Assembly: GCF_018598555.1 (NCBI RefSeq)
Contig: NZ_JAHEWN010000007.1
Location: 62,001-126,000, forward strand
DNA from: Curtobacterium aurantiacum
Lineage (GTDB): Bacteria > Actinomycetota > Actinomycetes > Actinomycetales > Microbacteriaceae
Length of the DNA stretch: 64,000 nt
Reading direction: 5' to 3'
This document shows positions 56,498 to 64,000 of this stretch, piece after piece. The stretch's first letter is position 1, and the number at the start of each line of letters is the position of its first letter. The position numbers and the translations under genes are program-made. The notes beneath the pieces were generated by a model that had not been told where the DNA came from, made no database searches, and worked only from the letters and a program-made list of their open reading frames with translations.

Positions 56498-59400
56498 TCA
56501 GCTGCCGGCGGATGCGGTCTGGACCAGGCGGACCGCCCCACCGGACGACGCGTAGCCGCGACCGACGGTCAACGCGACCGGCGCACGGCGCGGGAGCGTG
56601 ACCCCCAGGAGCTCACCGTCGTAGTCGACGTCCGGCTGCAGGAGCACGCCGCACCGCGACTTCCGGACGGCGCGGGTCCAGTGGCTGTACAGCGACCGGA
56701 GGTCGGCGGACCGACCGGCGGCGACCACGCACAGACCGGGACGCTCCGTCGCGAGCAGGGTGGCGATGGCCTGGTCGCCGTCGTCGAAGCGTTCGGCGTC
56801 GTCGATGAGCAGCAGGACCGGACCGCGCTCGAGCCGCAGGCCGGCCAGCAGGGCGGGCACCTCGTCGGGCCCGACGGCGATGCGGTCGAACGTTCCGGAG
56901 GCGAGCGGTGACCGACGGTCACAGATCGCCCAGACGGCCGGGCGGACGCCCTCTGCAGCGCGCGCCAGTGCCGCCAACGCCAGCAGGACGGTCGACTTGC
57001 CCGACCGGGCCGGCCCCGCGACGAGCACGTGTTCGCCGTCGTAGACCTCGAGCGTGGCCGGGGCGAGGTCGTCCTCGGCGATCCCGACCGGCAGCCGCCA
57101 CGGCTCGCTGGAGAAGACCGCACCGGCACCGAGCTCGTCGACCAGGACGGCGTCGGGCAGGCGCCCGACGGCACTCGCCTTCGCCGCGGTGCCGGACCAG
57201 GTCTCGGCGACCCGGCCCACGGCCTGGGCCAGTGGGACGTCCGGTGTCGCCACGTGCGACTGCAACCGCAGGACCGAGTCGATGAAGCGGCCCGGCACCG
57301 GCGGGGGGACGTCCTTGGGGCGGACGCCGATGGAGGCGTAGTCGTACGGGTCAGCCAGGCGGAACATCCACTTCTGCGTGGTCACCTCGTCCATGGCCGA
57401 CGGCACGGCCTTGGCACGCGTCGTCGACACGGCGAAGGAGATGCCCAGCGCGGGCCCCTCGGCGTAGACGCGGTACAGGGCGTCGAGCAGCAGCTGGCCC
57501 TCGAAGTCCTGGTACTCGTCGCGCAGCGCCGCGAGACCGTCGATCAGCACGACGGCACGGCGGCCGCCCGGAGTGGCACGACGGCGCTCGAGCTCGACGC
57601 GCAGGTGGCGGAGGAACCGCGCCTGCAGCTCCCCCGCACCGGCTCCGGAGCCGACGTAGGCGGTGGCGTGCGGCAGCTGCGCGAGCGGCGCCAGGTCGCC
57701 AGGGCCCATGTCGAGCACCAGCAGGTCGAGGTCCTCCGGGCTCGTCGCGGCGGCGAGCTGCAGGGCGAGGGTGGCGAGCGCGGTGCTCGTCCCGCTGCCG
57801 GGGATGCCCATGAGCATCAGGTTGCCCTCGTCGAGGTCCCACCCGGTGGTGATCTGACGCTGGTGGTCGGGGTCGTCGGCCAGGGCCACGGGCACCGTCC
57901 GCGACGAGTCGGCGGCGCCGGCGGTCGCCAACGCACCCAGCTCGACGCGGTCGCCGAGTGCCTCGGGCCAGATCGGGCGCGGCGGGGCGTACCCGGCGGC
58001 GGCGTTCGCCTGCCCGATCGACTCGATGAGCTGGTCGAGGTCGGTCACGTCGGACGCCGTCGGGGCCGGGGCGGGCATCGGCGCAGGGACGCCGAAGACG
58101 TCCGTCGGACGGACGGACACCGGCTGCTCGGCACGTTCGTCACGAGCGCGGCCGGTGACGAGGGCGGTCTGCACCGGGGTGATGTCGTCCTGCCCGAGCT
58201 TCACGTAGGCGCGGCCGGTCTGCTGGCGACCGATGCCGGCGGCCGCGGGTACGCCGATCACGTTCGTGGAGTCCTCGCGGCTCTGCACCCGCAGCGCGAC
58301 ACGCATGTTGGTGTTCGCCAGGATGTCCTCGCTCACCACGCCGGCCGGGCGCTGGGTGGCCAGGATCATGTGGACGCCGAGTGTGCGCCCGACCGCGGCA
58401 ACGGCGACGAGCGAGGTCAGGACGTCCGGGAAGTCCTTCGCCAGCATCGCGAACTCGTCCACGACCAGGAGCAGGCGCGGCATCGGCTCGTCCGGCTTCG
58501 TCGCCAGGTAGGCGTCGAGGTTGTCGATGTCCGCCCCGGCCGCGGCGAACACCCGCTGCCGTCGCTCGAGCTCGGCCTCGAGCGCACGGATCGCACGGTC
58601 GGCGAGCTGCTCGTCGAGGTTGCTGATCGTGCCGATGGTGTGCGGCAGCCGCTCACAGGCGGCGAACGCGGCCCCACCCTTGAAGTCGACGAGGAGGAAG
58701 TTCAGGCGCGTCGGGTCGTTCCGCGCTGCGAGCCCGGCGACGAGCGACCGCAGGAACTCGCTCTTGCCCGAACCCGTCGTGCCACCGACCAGACCGTGCG
58801 GTCCGTCGCGGACGAGGTCGATCTCGAGGACGCCGCTCTCCGACGAACCGATCGGGGTCGAGAATCCGGTGCGGGCGTCCCAGGCCGTGCGGATCGCATC
58901 CGCGGGGCTCGTGCCCGTCGGGATGCGTGCAACCGTGTCGTCGCCCGCGAGCAGCTCCGGCAGGCGGACGAGCGACGGCAGGGACGCACCCGGCACCAAC
59001 AGCTCGGGGTCGTCGAAGTGCGCCACACTGCGGGCGCTCCGTTCGGCGGTCTCGGCACTGAGGCCGGCGAGCACGACGTCCTCGACGCGGGTCCGGTCCT
59101 CCGGTCGGTAGACCGTCGCGGCGGCATCGGCACCGACCGTGACGATCGTCGTGCAGGCTGCGGGGAGCTGCTGCTCGTTGGTCGCGATGACGATCCCGCT
59201 CACCCGCCGCGGCTGTTCACCGGGACGGAGCGACTGTCCGGGAACGGTACGCCCCTCACCGAGCAGGTTCCGGGCGGGTGCGTCGCGGCCCTCGGTGAGC
59301 ACCTCGGAGTCGACCACGACGAGCAGGTTCGGTGTCGGCAGTTCGTCGAGCGACTCCCGCAACCCGCGCAGCACCGCTGCGCTCTGGTCGCGCTGCGCCG

Positions 59401-60769
59401 ACATCCAGCGGGCACCGGTGCTGCTCCCCGCCACACGCGCGTGGGGCAGCCAGGAGGCCCACCCCCAGTCGTCCGCGCGGCCGGCGTCACAGAAGATCCC
59501 CACCGTCAGGTCGGCGGGCCCGCAGTGCACGGTCGCCTGCGTGAGCAGGCTGCGCGCCAGTGCGAGCGCGCCCTCGCGGTCGCCGACGATGCCGACCACG
59601 CCGGCGTCGGACAGGTCGGCCACGACCGGGGCCGCGGTGAGGCGGCTGTCGGCGATGGCGGACTTCGCCTCGTCCTCGAGCTTGGACGACGCCGCCCGCT
59701 GATCGAGCTCGGGGCGCCACGGTGCGTCCCCCGTGCCGGCGTGCAGGCTCAGGAAGTCGGCGTCCTCGGAGCGTCGCTGCCACAGCAGGGTGGTGGGGAG
59801 CTCGGCCCGGCGGACGACGGTGGCCGGGTCGGGGACGAGTTCCTGCCGACGGGCGGCCTCGACCGCTGCGGCCTCGGCGATCTCACCGCGGAAGGACTCC
59901 ACCGCCTCGGCGAAGCGGGTGTCCTCCTCCTTCAGGTTCTTCGTCCGCCGGTGCTTCTGTTCGAACCACATGCCGATCGCGGTGACCGGCGACAGCAGCG
60001 CGAACAGGGCGAACCGGGCGTCGCCGAGCAGGAGCACCATCGCGCCGGCCAGCACCAGGGGCGCTGCGACCGTGATCCAGCTGAACTTGGACGACTGCGG
60101 GACCTCGCGCTTGGCGGGTGGGTCGACGGTCTCGGTCTCGGTGTTCCGTCCGGCTCGGGGCGGACGGTTGAAGGGGGCGGTCGCCGCGGGCGTCAGGTTC
60201 GCCAGGGACCCCGCGGCCGGCACGGGGACCTCGTCCAGCTCCGGCCGGACCAGCAGCACGGCACCGCCCACGATCACGCTCGTGGTCCCGGTGAGCAGGA
60301 CGCCGTCGGCATCGATGCGTTCGCCCGCGATCACCGTGCCGTTCGTCGAACCGGCGTCACGCACGCGGACCCCGTCGTCCTCGCGCTCGATCGTGCAGTG
60401 CTCCCACGAAGCACTCTCGGTGGGCAGCACGACGTCGGCCTGCGGTGCCCGGCCCACGACGAGCTTCCGGCTGCGCGGGACCGGCACGACGAGACCCGCG
60501 TCGAGTCCGCCGGCGAGGGTGACGCTCCACCCGTCGATCAGCTGCGGCCGCTCCTGCGGTGAGCGGCCGATGCGGGAGCCCTCGAGCAGGACGAGGTCGC
60601 GCAGCGGGGTCGCCGCACTGGTGCGGTGACCGTCGACCGCGAGGGTCGTCTCGGCATCGAACTCGACGCCGATCGCCGCCGCGATGAGCTCCCCCAGCGA
60701 GGACGCGCCGGACCACCCGTCGACCTCGACCGCTTCACGTCGGTCGTCGAGCTCGATCAGCAGGCGCAT
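56498..60769 (-). CDS. FHA-domain FtsK/SpoIIIE ATPase, EssC-like (type VII secretion motor)
   Basis: 1,423 residues. An N-terminal ubiquitin-like/FHA region comes first; the FHA domain (about 88-176) has GRAPQADVVL, SWEHCTI and GSTNGT. Two membrane helices (about 231-249 and 252-270) follow. Three FtsK/SpoIIIE ATPase domains come next. Domain 1 has GTTGSGKS (about 660-668) and VVDEFAML (about 770). Domain 2 has GIPGSGTS near 990, with Thr in place of the Walker Lys, so it is probably inactive. Domain 3 has GPARSGKS near 1255 and LLLIDDAERF near 1323. This is EssC/EccC architecture, with the FHA as in Firmicute EssC. It is the third gene of an operon with two extracytoplasmic proteins. Confidence 0.9.
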   Translation of the reverse strand: MRLLIELDDRREAVEVDGWSGASSLGELIAAAIGVEFDAETTLAVDGHRTSAATPLRDLVLLEGSRIGRSPQERPQLIDGWSVTLAGGLDAGLVVPVPRSRKLVVGRAPQADVVLPTESASWEHCTIEREDDGVRVRDAGSTNGTVIAGERIDADGVLLTGTTSVIVGGAVLLVRPELDEVPVPAAGSLANLTPAATAPFNRPPRAGRNTETETVDPPAKREVPQSSKFSWITVAAPLVLAGAMVLLLGDARFALFALLSPVTAIGMWFEQKHRRTKNLKEEDTRFAEAVESFRGEIAEAAAVEAARRQELVPDPATVVRRAELPTTLLWQRRSEDADFLSLHAGTGDAPWRPELDQRAASSKLEDEAKSAIADSRLTAAPVVADLSDAGVVGIVGDREGALALARSLLTQATVHCGPADLTVGIFCDAGRADDWGWASWLPHARVAGSSTGARWMSAQRDQSAAVLRGLRESLDELPTPNLLVVVDSEVLTEGRDAPARNLLGEGRTVPGQSLRPGEQPRRVSGIVIATNEQQLPAACTTIVTVGADAAATVYRPEDRTRVEDVVLAGLSAETAERSARSVAHFDDPELLVPGASLPSLVRLPELLAGDDTVARIPTGTSPADAIRTAWDARTGFSTPIGSSESGVLEIDLVRDGPHGLVGGTTGSGKSEFLRSLVAGLAARNDPTRLNFLLVDFKGGAAFAACERLPHTIGTISNLDEQLADRAIRALEAELERRQRVFAAAGADIDNLDAYLATKPDEPMPRLLLVVDEFAMLAKDFPDVLTSLVAVAAVGRTLGVHMILATQRPAGVVSEDILANTNMRVALRVQSREDSTNVIGVPAAAGIGRQQTGRAYVKLGQDDITPVQTALVTGRARDERAEQPVSVRPTDVFGVPAPMPAPAPTASDVTDLDQLIESIGQANAAAGYAPPRPIWPEALGDRVELGALATAGAADSSRTVPVALADDPDHQRQITTGWDLDEGNLMLMGIPGSGTSTALATLALQLAAATSPEDLDLLVLDMGPGDLAPLAQLPHATAYVGSGAGAGELQARFLRHLRVELERRRATPGGRRAVVLIDGLAALRDEYQDFEGQLLLDALYRVYAEGPALGISFAVSTTRAKAVPSAMDEVTTQKWMFRLADPYDYASIGVRPKDVPPPVPGRFIDSVLRLQSHVATPDVPLAQAVGRVAETWSGTAAKASAVGRLPDAVLVDELGAGAVFSSEPWRLPVGIAEDDLAPATLEVYDGEHVLVAGPARSGKSTVLLALAALARAAEGVRPAVWAICDRRSPLASGTFDRIAVGPDEVPALLAGLRLERGPVLLLIDDAERFDDGDQAIATLLATERPGLCVVAAGRSADLRSLYSHWTRAVRKSRCGVLLQPDVDYDGELLGVTLPRRAPVALTVGRGYASSGGAVRLVQTASAGS

Positions 60770-60806
60770 GCTCGCGGTGTCCTTCTGGGGGTTGTGCGTG
60801 GGTGGG

Positions 60807-62210
60807 TCAGCGTGTGGTGGAGTCCTCGAACCACACCAGTGCGGTGGACTGTGCGGAATCTGATCCGGCGTCGCCGCCGGTGCCGCTCGACGCGGTGTCC
60901 GGTCGGAGACCGAGCGGCTGTGCCGAGGCCGCCAACACCGTCGCGGACGCACCGAGCGCCTGCTGCCGCGTGAAGTCGAGCGCCGGACCGGCGATGCCCG
61001 CCGCGGAGTCGAGGTCCAGTGCGGCGAGGGCGTCGGTCACGTCGGAGGGCTCCGTGCTGCCGGCCTTCCCGACTGCGCGGACCAGGGCGACGACGGCGTC
61101 GTGGCTCCGGGAGTCCGCTGCTCCGGCCACCGCCGAGAACGGCCGGTCACCCGTCAGGTTCTGGGCGTCGGCATCGTCCGCGAGCACCCGGACCCCGCCG
61201 AGGAACGCGGACATCGCCCGGCCTTCGGCGTCCGAGGAGAGTGCCCTGGCGTCGTCGGTGGCCACGCCGACGGTGCGGAAGGAGCCGCTCAGGCTGCCGC
61301 CGGCATCGACGAGTGCGGCGCCGAAGGCCGGACTCGTCGCGTCCGGGGTGAGGACGACGGGCACGGTGACGTCAGCGGCCTGCAGGGCCGCCACCAGGGC
61401 ACCCTGTCGTTGCGCGGACCCGCTGACGACGACAGCGTCGGAGTCCGGCTCGGCCTTCGGATCAGCGTCCGCGGCCTCGTCCGTGTCGTCGCCTGCGTCG
61501 GTCGCACCGGTCCGCGAGGCGATGGTCTCGGCGAGCTCCGCGGTGTCAGCGGTGTCGTCGCCGTCGAGGACGTGCGCCACTCGGAGGCCTGCGGGCGCAC
61601 CTCCGCCGAGGTTGACCAGGAGCGGTGACTCGGCGTCGCCGAGCGCCGTCGTCATGGCGGTGCTGATCGAGTCGGCCGCCGGGGCGGTCGACCAGGAGTC
61701 CTTCTCAGCGGCTGCGTAGGGCAGCACGACCGGGACGCCCTCCGCAGCGGCAGCGGTGAGCGCGCCGGACACGTGTGCGCCCGACGACGCGACGACGATG
61801 CCCGCGACGCCGCTCTTCGCCAGGGACGCCACCGCGGTCTTCGCGCCCGCTGCCGTCCCGCCGTCGTTCTTCGTGACGAGGGTGATGTCGGTCCCGCCGA
61901 GCGCCAGTCGTCGCTCGGCGACCAGGGCGCCCTGCGCCGCTTCGTTCCACTCGGAGCCCTCGCCGTCGCCCAGGGTGACGACGACGCCGATCTTCGTGGC
62001 GTCGGGGACGTCCTTGACGGTGATCTCCACGGGCACCGTGGCCGGGACTGCCTCGGCCGGCGTGCTGCTGCCGATCGCCCGGAAGGTCAGGACGGCGGCG
62101 ACCACCGCGGCGACCAGGAGCACCGCGATGGCGGCGATGATCAGCGGACGACGGTTGCGCGCACGCCCCGCCTCGGTGCCATCGGACTCGTCGATCGGCT
62201 GGTCGCTCAT
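60807..62210 (-). CDS. Membrane-anchored periplasmic-binding-fold protein
   Basis: 467 residues. One N-terminal helix (about 22-44) without a lipobox precedes an outer domain like type 1 periplasmic-binding proteins (Peripla_BP_6): TKIGVVVTLGDGEGSEWNEAAQGALVAERRLALGG in part (key words GVVVTL, AAQGALVAERRL), ASSGAHVSGALTAAAAEGVPVVLPYA and RSHDAVVALVRAVGKAG. It may sense a ligand or bind a secreted protein. The ATG overlaps the stop of the coiled-coil gene (ATGA), and the EssC-like gene follows 37 bp later, so the three are one operon. This is not a standard type VII component. Confidence 0.7.
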   Translation of the reverse strand: MSDQPIDESDGTEAGRARNRRPLIIAAIAVLLVAAVVAAVLTFRAIGSSTPAEAVPATVPVEITVKDVPDATKIGVVVTLGDGEGSEWNEAAQGALVAERRLALGGTDITLVTKNDGGTAAGAKTAVASLAKSGVAGIVVASSGAHVSGALTAAAAEGVPVVLPYAAAEKDSWSTAPAADSISTAMTTALGDAESPLLVNLGGGAPAGLRVAHVLDGDDTADTAELAETIASRTGATDAGDDTDEAADADPKAEPDSDAVVVSGSAQRQGALVAALQAADVTVPVVLTPDATSPAFGAALVDAGGSLSGSFRTVGVATDDARALSSDAEGRAMSAFLGGVRVLADDADAQNLTGDRPFSAVAGAADSRSHDAVVALVRAVGKAGSTEPSDVTDALAALDLDSAAGIAGPALDFTRQQALGASATVLAASAQPLGLRPDTASSGTGGDAGSDSAQSTALVWFEDSTTR

Positions 62211-64000
62211 CGGTCCGCCCCGATCCGGAAGGTGTACAGCGTGGTCGAGGTCGCGCTGGCCGGCACCTCGAGCTGGAAGGCGGGCAGCGTCGTCGCGGCG
62301 TCGAGGGAGGCTCGGAACTGCTCCTGCTGGAGCAGGATCCCGGCGACGTCCTCGGCGCGGACGTTCGCGTACCCTGCGGCGTTCTGCGACGCCAGGGCGA
62401 GCTGGTAGTCGGCGGAGTCGGACTTCGCCGCGCTCGTGGCCATCGCACCGAGGATGCCGGAGCCGTTGACCTTGCGGTCGCCGAGGTCGAGCATCACCCG
62501 GTTGAGGTCGCCGGTCAGCAGCGTCGAGGCTCCCTGCACGTCGCGCGTCGAGGCGCTCGTGCTCGCAGCGATCTGCTCGAGACTGGACGCCGTCTGGCGG
62601 TCGACTGCGGACGCCAGCTCGGAGCCCTGCTCCTCCAGCGTTCCCCGCTGCTCGTCGATCGTGCCCTTGGAGTCCTTCGTGACCTCGCCCGAAGTGGTCC
62701 GGAGCCCGGCGATCGACTTGTCGAAGGCCGAGATGACGGCGTCACGGCTGCCCTTCGCCGTTTCGCTGACCTGCCGCACCTGCTGGTCGATGATCGCCTG
62801 GACGTCCTTCTCGGACTGGGTGGACGCTTCGGCGAAGGCCTTGCGCACGGCGTCCTGCAGCTGGGTCTGCTGCGTGCTGATCGCCGTCAGCTGCGTCCCG
62901 ACGACGGCACTCGACTCCGTTGCCTGCTCGACGAGTTCCTGGAGCTCCTGCGCCGCTCCCTCCACCGAGCCGCCGTCCTTGCGCACCGCACGGCGCACGT
63001 CGGCGATGCCGTCGTCGAGCGCGTCGATGTCGTCGGACAACGTCGTGACCGCGCCACCGATGCCGGTCTCGGAGCGGAGGTCGGTCGCCGCGACCACCGC
63101 GTCCCACTGCTCCGCCTGGTCGGCGAGGCGGTCGTCCAGCGGGGTGCTGAAGCGTCCGCCGGGCTGGAGCGTGGTGCCTTCTTCGGCGCCGGGGCACGGC
63201 GTGGCGGTCAGGTACCCGCGCAGCGCATCCGCCTGCTCGGCATCGAGCTGGTCGGTCGCCGCGAGGGCACAGAGCTGGTCGGCGACCTCACGGTTCTGGG
63301 CCTGCATCGAGGTGCTGAACAGACCGTCCCCGGCGTTGCCCACCAGCGCACGCGCTGCGAGCGCCTGCCGGTTCACCGTCGTGACCGCGTCGCGGACGGG
63401 GCCGAGGTCGTCCGCGGTCTGGTCGCGGAGGTCCTCCAACGCCTGCAGGGTCCGTGCGACCTCACCGGTGCCGTCACTGCCGAGGGCCTGCACCGCGGTG
63501 TCGATCTCACCGAGCTTGGCGCGCAGGGCGTCGGACTGCTCGATCGCCGTGTTCGCGAGCTTGGGGTCGAGCTGGTCGGCGAGCTGCTGACCCGTGCTGA
63601 CCAGACCGATCAGCGAGGTGCTCACCGCACGCGACGATTCCCAGAGCGCGCAGGTCAACGAACCACGGGCCTCCTGAGGGGCGCACGTCGCTGCGTCCGG
63701 CGACGCCGGACCGACGGCTCCCGCCAGCTGCGCGCTCACCTGCTGCTTGCACGCCTCGCTGGCATCGGCGTAGCCGGTGAGCTGCGCCGAGACGCGGAGG
63801 AGGTTGCCGTAGACGCTGCCGCCTGCTGACGGGGTCTTCGGCGTCGCCGCACAGCCGTTGCCGTCGAGCACCGTGGCGGGTGCGGTCGCAGAAGTGTCAC
63901 CGAGCAGGCCATCGAGGCTCGTCGTCGTCTGCTGGAGCTGCTGCAACACCGTCGACTGCGTGGCCTTGACCGTGGTGCCGAGGTCGCCGTTCAGGGAGCC
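62207..64000 (-). CDS. Long extracytoplasmic coiled-coil protein (partial, start off the right edge)
   Basis: The visible 597 residues are the C-terminal part; the frame stays open to position 64000. It is rich in Ala, Gln, Ser and Asp with long helical stretches, few aromatic residues and scattered cysteines (NGCAATP, EACKQQV, TCAPQE, LTCALW, DQLCALAA, TPCPGAEE). It has a C-terminal beta segment (LEVPASATSTTLYTFRI). No membrane helix is seen in this part. The architecture recalls EsaA/YueB or Pip surface subunits of type VII systems, but the usual C-terminal helices are missing, so it is a different protein or a variant. It is the first seen gene of the FHA-EssC operon. Confidence 0.7.
   Translation of the reverse strand, partial: GSLNGDLGTTVKATQSTVLQQLQQTTTSLDGLLGDTSATAPATVLDGNGCAATPKTPSAGGSVYGNLLRVSAQLTGYADASEACKQQVSAQLAGAVGPASPDAATCAPQEARGSLTCALWESSRAVSTSLIGLVSTGQQLADQLDPKLANTAIEQSDALRAKLGEIDTAVQALGSDGTGEVARTLQALEDLRDQTADDLGPVRDAVTTVNRQALAARALVGNAGDGLFSTSMQAQNREVADQLCALAATDQLDAEQADALRGYLTATPCPGAEEGTTLQPGGRFSTPLDDRLADQAEQWDAVVAATDLRSETGIGGAVTTLSDDIDALDDGIADVRRAVRKDGGSVEGAAQELQELVEQATESSAVVGTQLTAISTQQTQLQDAVRKAFAEASTQSEKDVQAIIDQQVRQVSETAKGSRDAVISAFDKSIAGLRTTSGEVTKDSKGTIDEQRGTLEEQGSELASAVDRQTASSLEQIAASTSASTRDVQGASTLLTGDLNRVMLDLGDRKVNGSGILGAMATSAAKSDSADYQLALASQNAAGYANVRAEDVAGILLQQEQFRASLDAATTLPAFQLEVPASATSTTLYTFRIGADR

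Noticed and set aside
62207..64000. EsaA/YueB or Pip protein
   Set aside because: The C-terminal membrane helices typical of those proteins are absent, so the name is not given. The missing N-terminus could still change this.

Overview
The window is 64 kb of very GC-rich chromosomal DNA from an actinobacterium, most probably a Microbacteriaceae member close to Curtobacterium. This placement is an inference from protein style and gene order. The supporting signs are mycothiol synthase, CarD, GlnR, SenX3-RegX3, a bacterial XPB helicase, DUF3027/DUF3263/DUF2332/DUF4032 proteins, GC-rich third codon positions, and many genes that start 6-8 nt after a TANNNT -10 box (leaderless mRNAs). No rRNA, CRISPR array, transposase or prophage gene was found. 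Most of the window is core chromosome.

Region by region. 1-8.5 kb: a drug exporter (MFS, cut by the left edge), a flotillin, nadE, a MarR regulator with a palindromic operator followed by a MATE exporter, and a CopC-like protein. 8.5-15.5 kb: argG, tRNA-Arg(CCT) with two decayed copies of its 3' end, an epoxide hydrolase, an HNH nuclease, an NlpC/P60 peptidase, an IdeR/DtxR regulator and serC. 15.6-23.2 kb: a block that resembles the mycobacterial Rv0861c-Rv0884c neighbourhood (DUF3027, cold-shock protein, small membrane protein, helicase-associated protein, XPB), then a two-component pair. 23.2-30 kb: an endonuclease-like gene between inverted repeats, groEL with two CIRCE operators, a cold-shock gene, LytR_C and DUF3263 genes, DUF2332 with a GNAT enzyme, msrB and tRNA-Thr(TGT). 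30-40 kb: an acyltransferase, an aldo/keto reductase, an alpha/beta hydrolase, an NAD(P)HX epimerase, a glycerol dehydrogenase, a zinc metallopeptidase, a membrane thioredoxin-fold protein, a shared sugar-ABC ATPase and DUF4032. 40.3-54.3 kb: rlmB-cysS-ispDF-carD and a lipoprotein (as in Rv3579c-Rv3584), regX3-senX3 divergent from phoU with PHO-box-like repeats between them, gpmA, ygfZ, a nitrobindin-like protein, and glnR-mshD. 54.3-64 kb: a Ser/Thr kinase converging on an operon that encodes an FHA-FtsK/SpoIIIE ATPase of EssC type, a membrane-anchored periplasmic-binding-fold protein, and a long coiled-coil protein that runs off the right edge.

The best candidate for an undescribed system is that last locus: an EssC-like motor with an FHA domain, two extracytoplasmic partner proteins that do not match the usual type VII set, and a membrane Ser/Thr kinase next door that could phosphorylate an FHA ligand. 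Other points worth attention are the inverted-repeat cassette around the endonuclease gene, the tRNA-Arg 3'-end tandem copies, several families of intergenic palindromes, and the unusually clear set of leaderless promoters.
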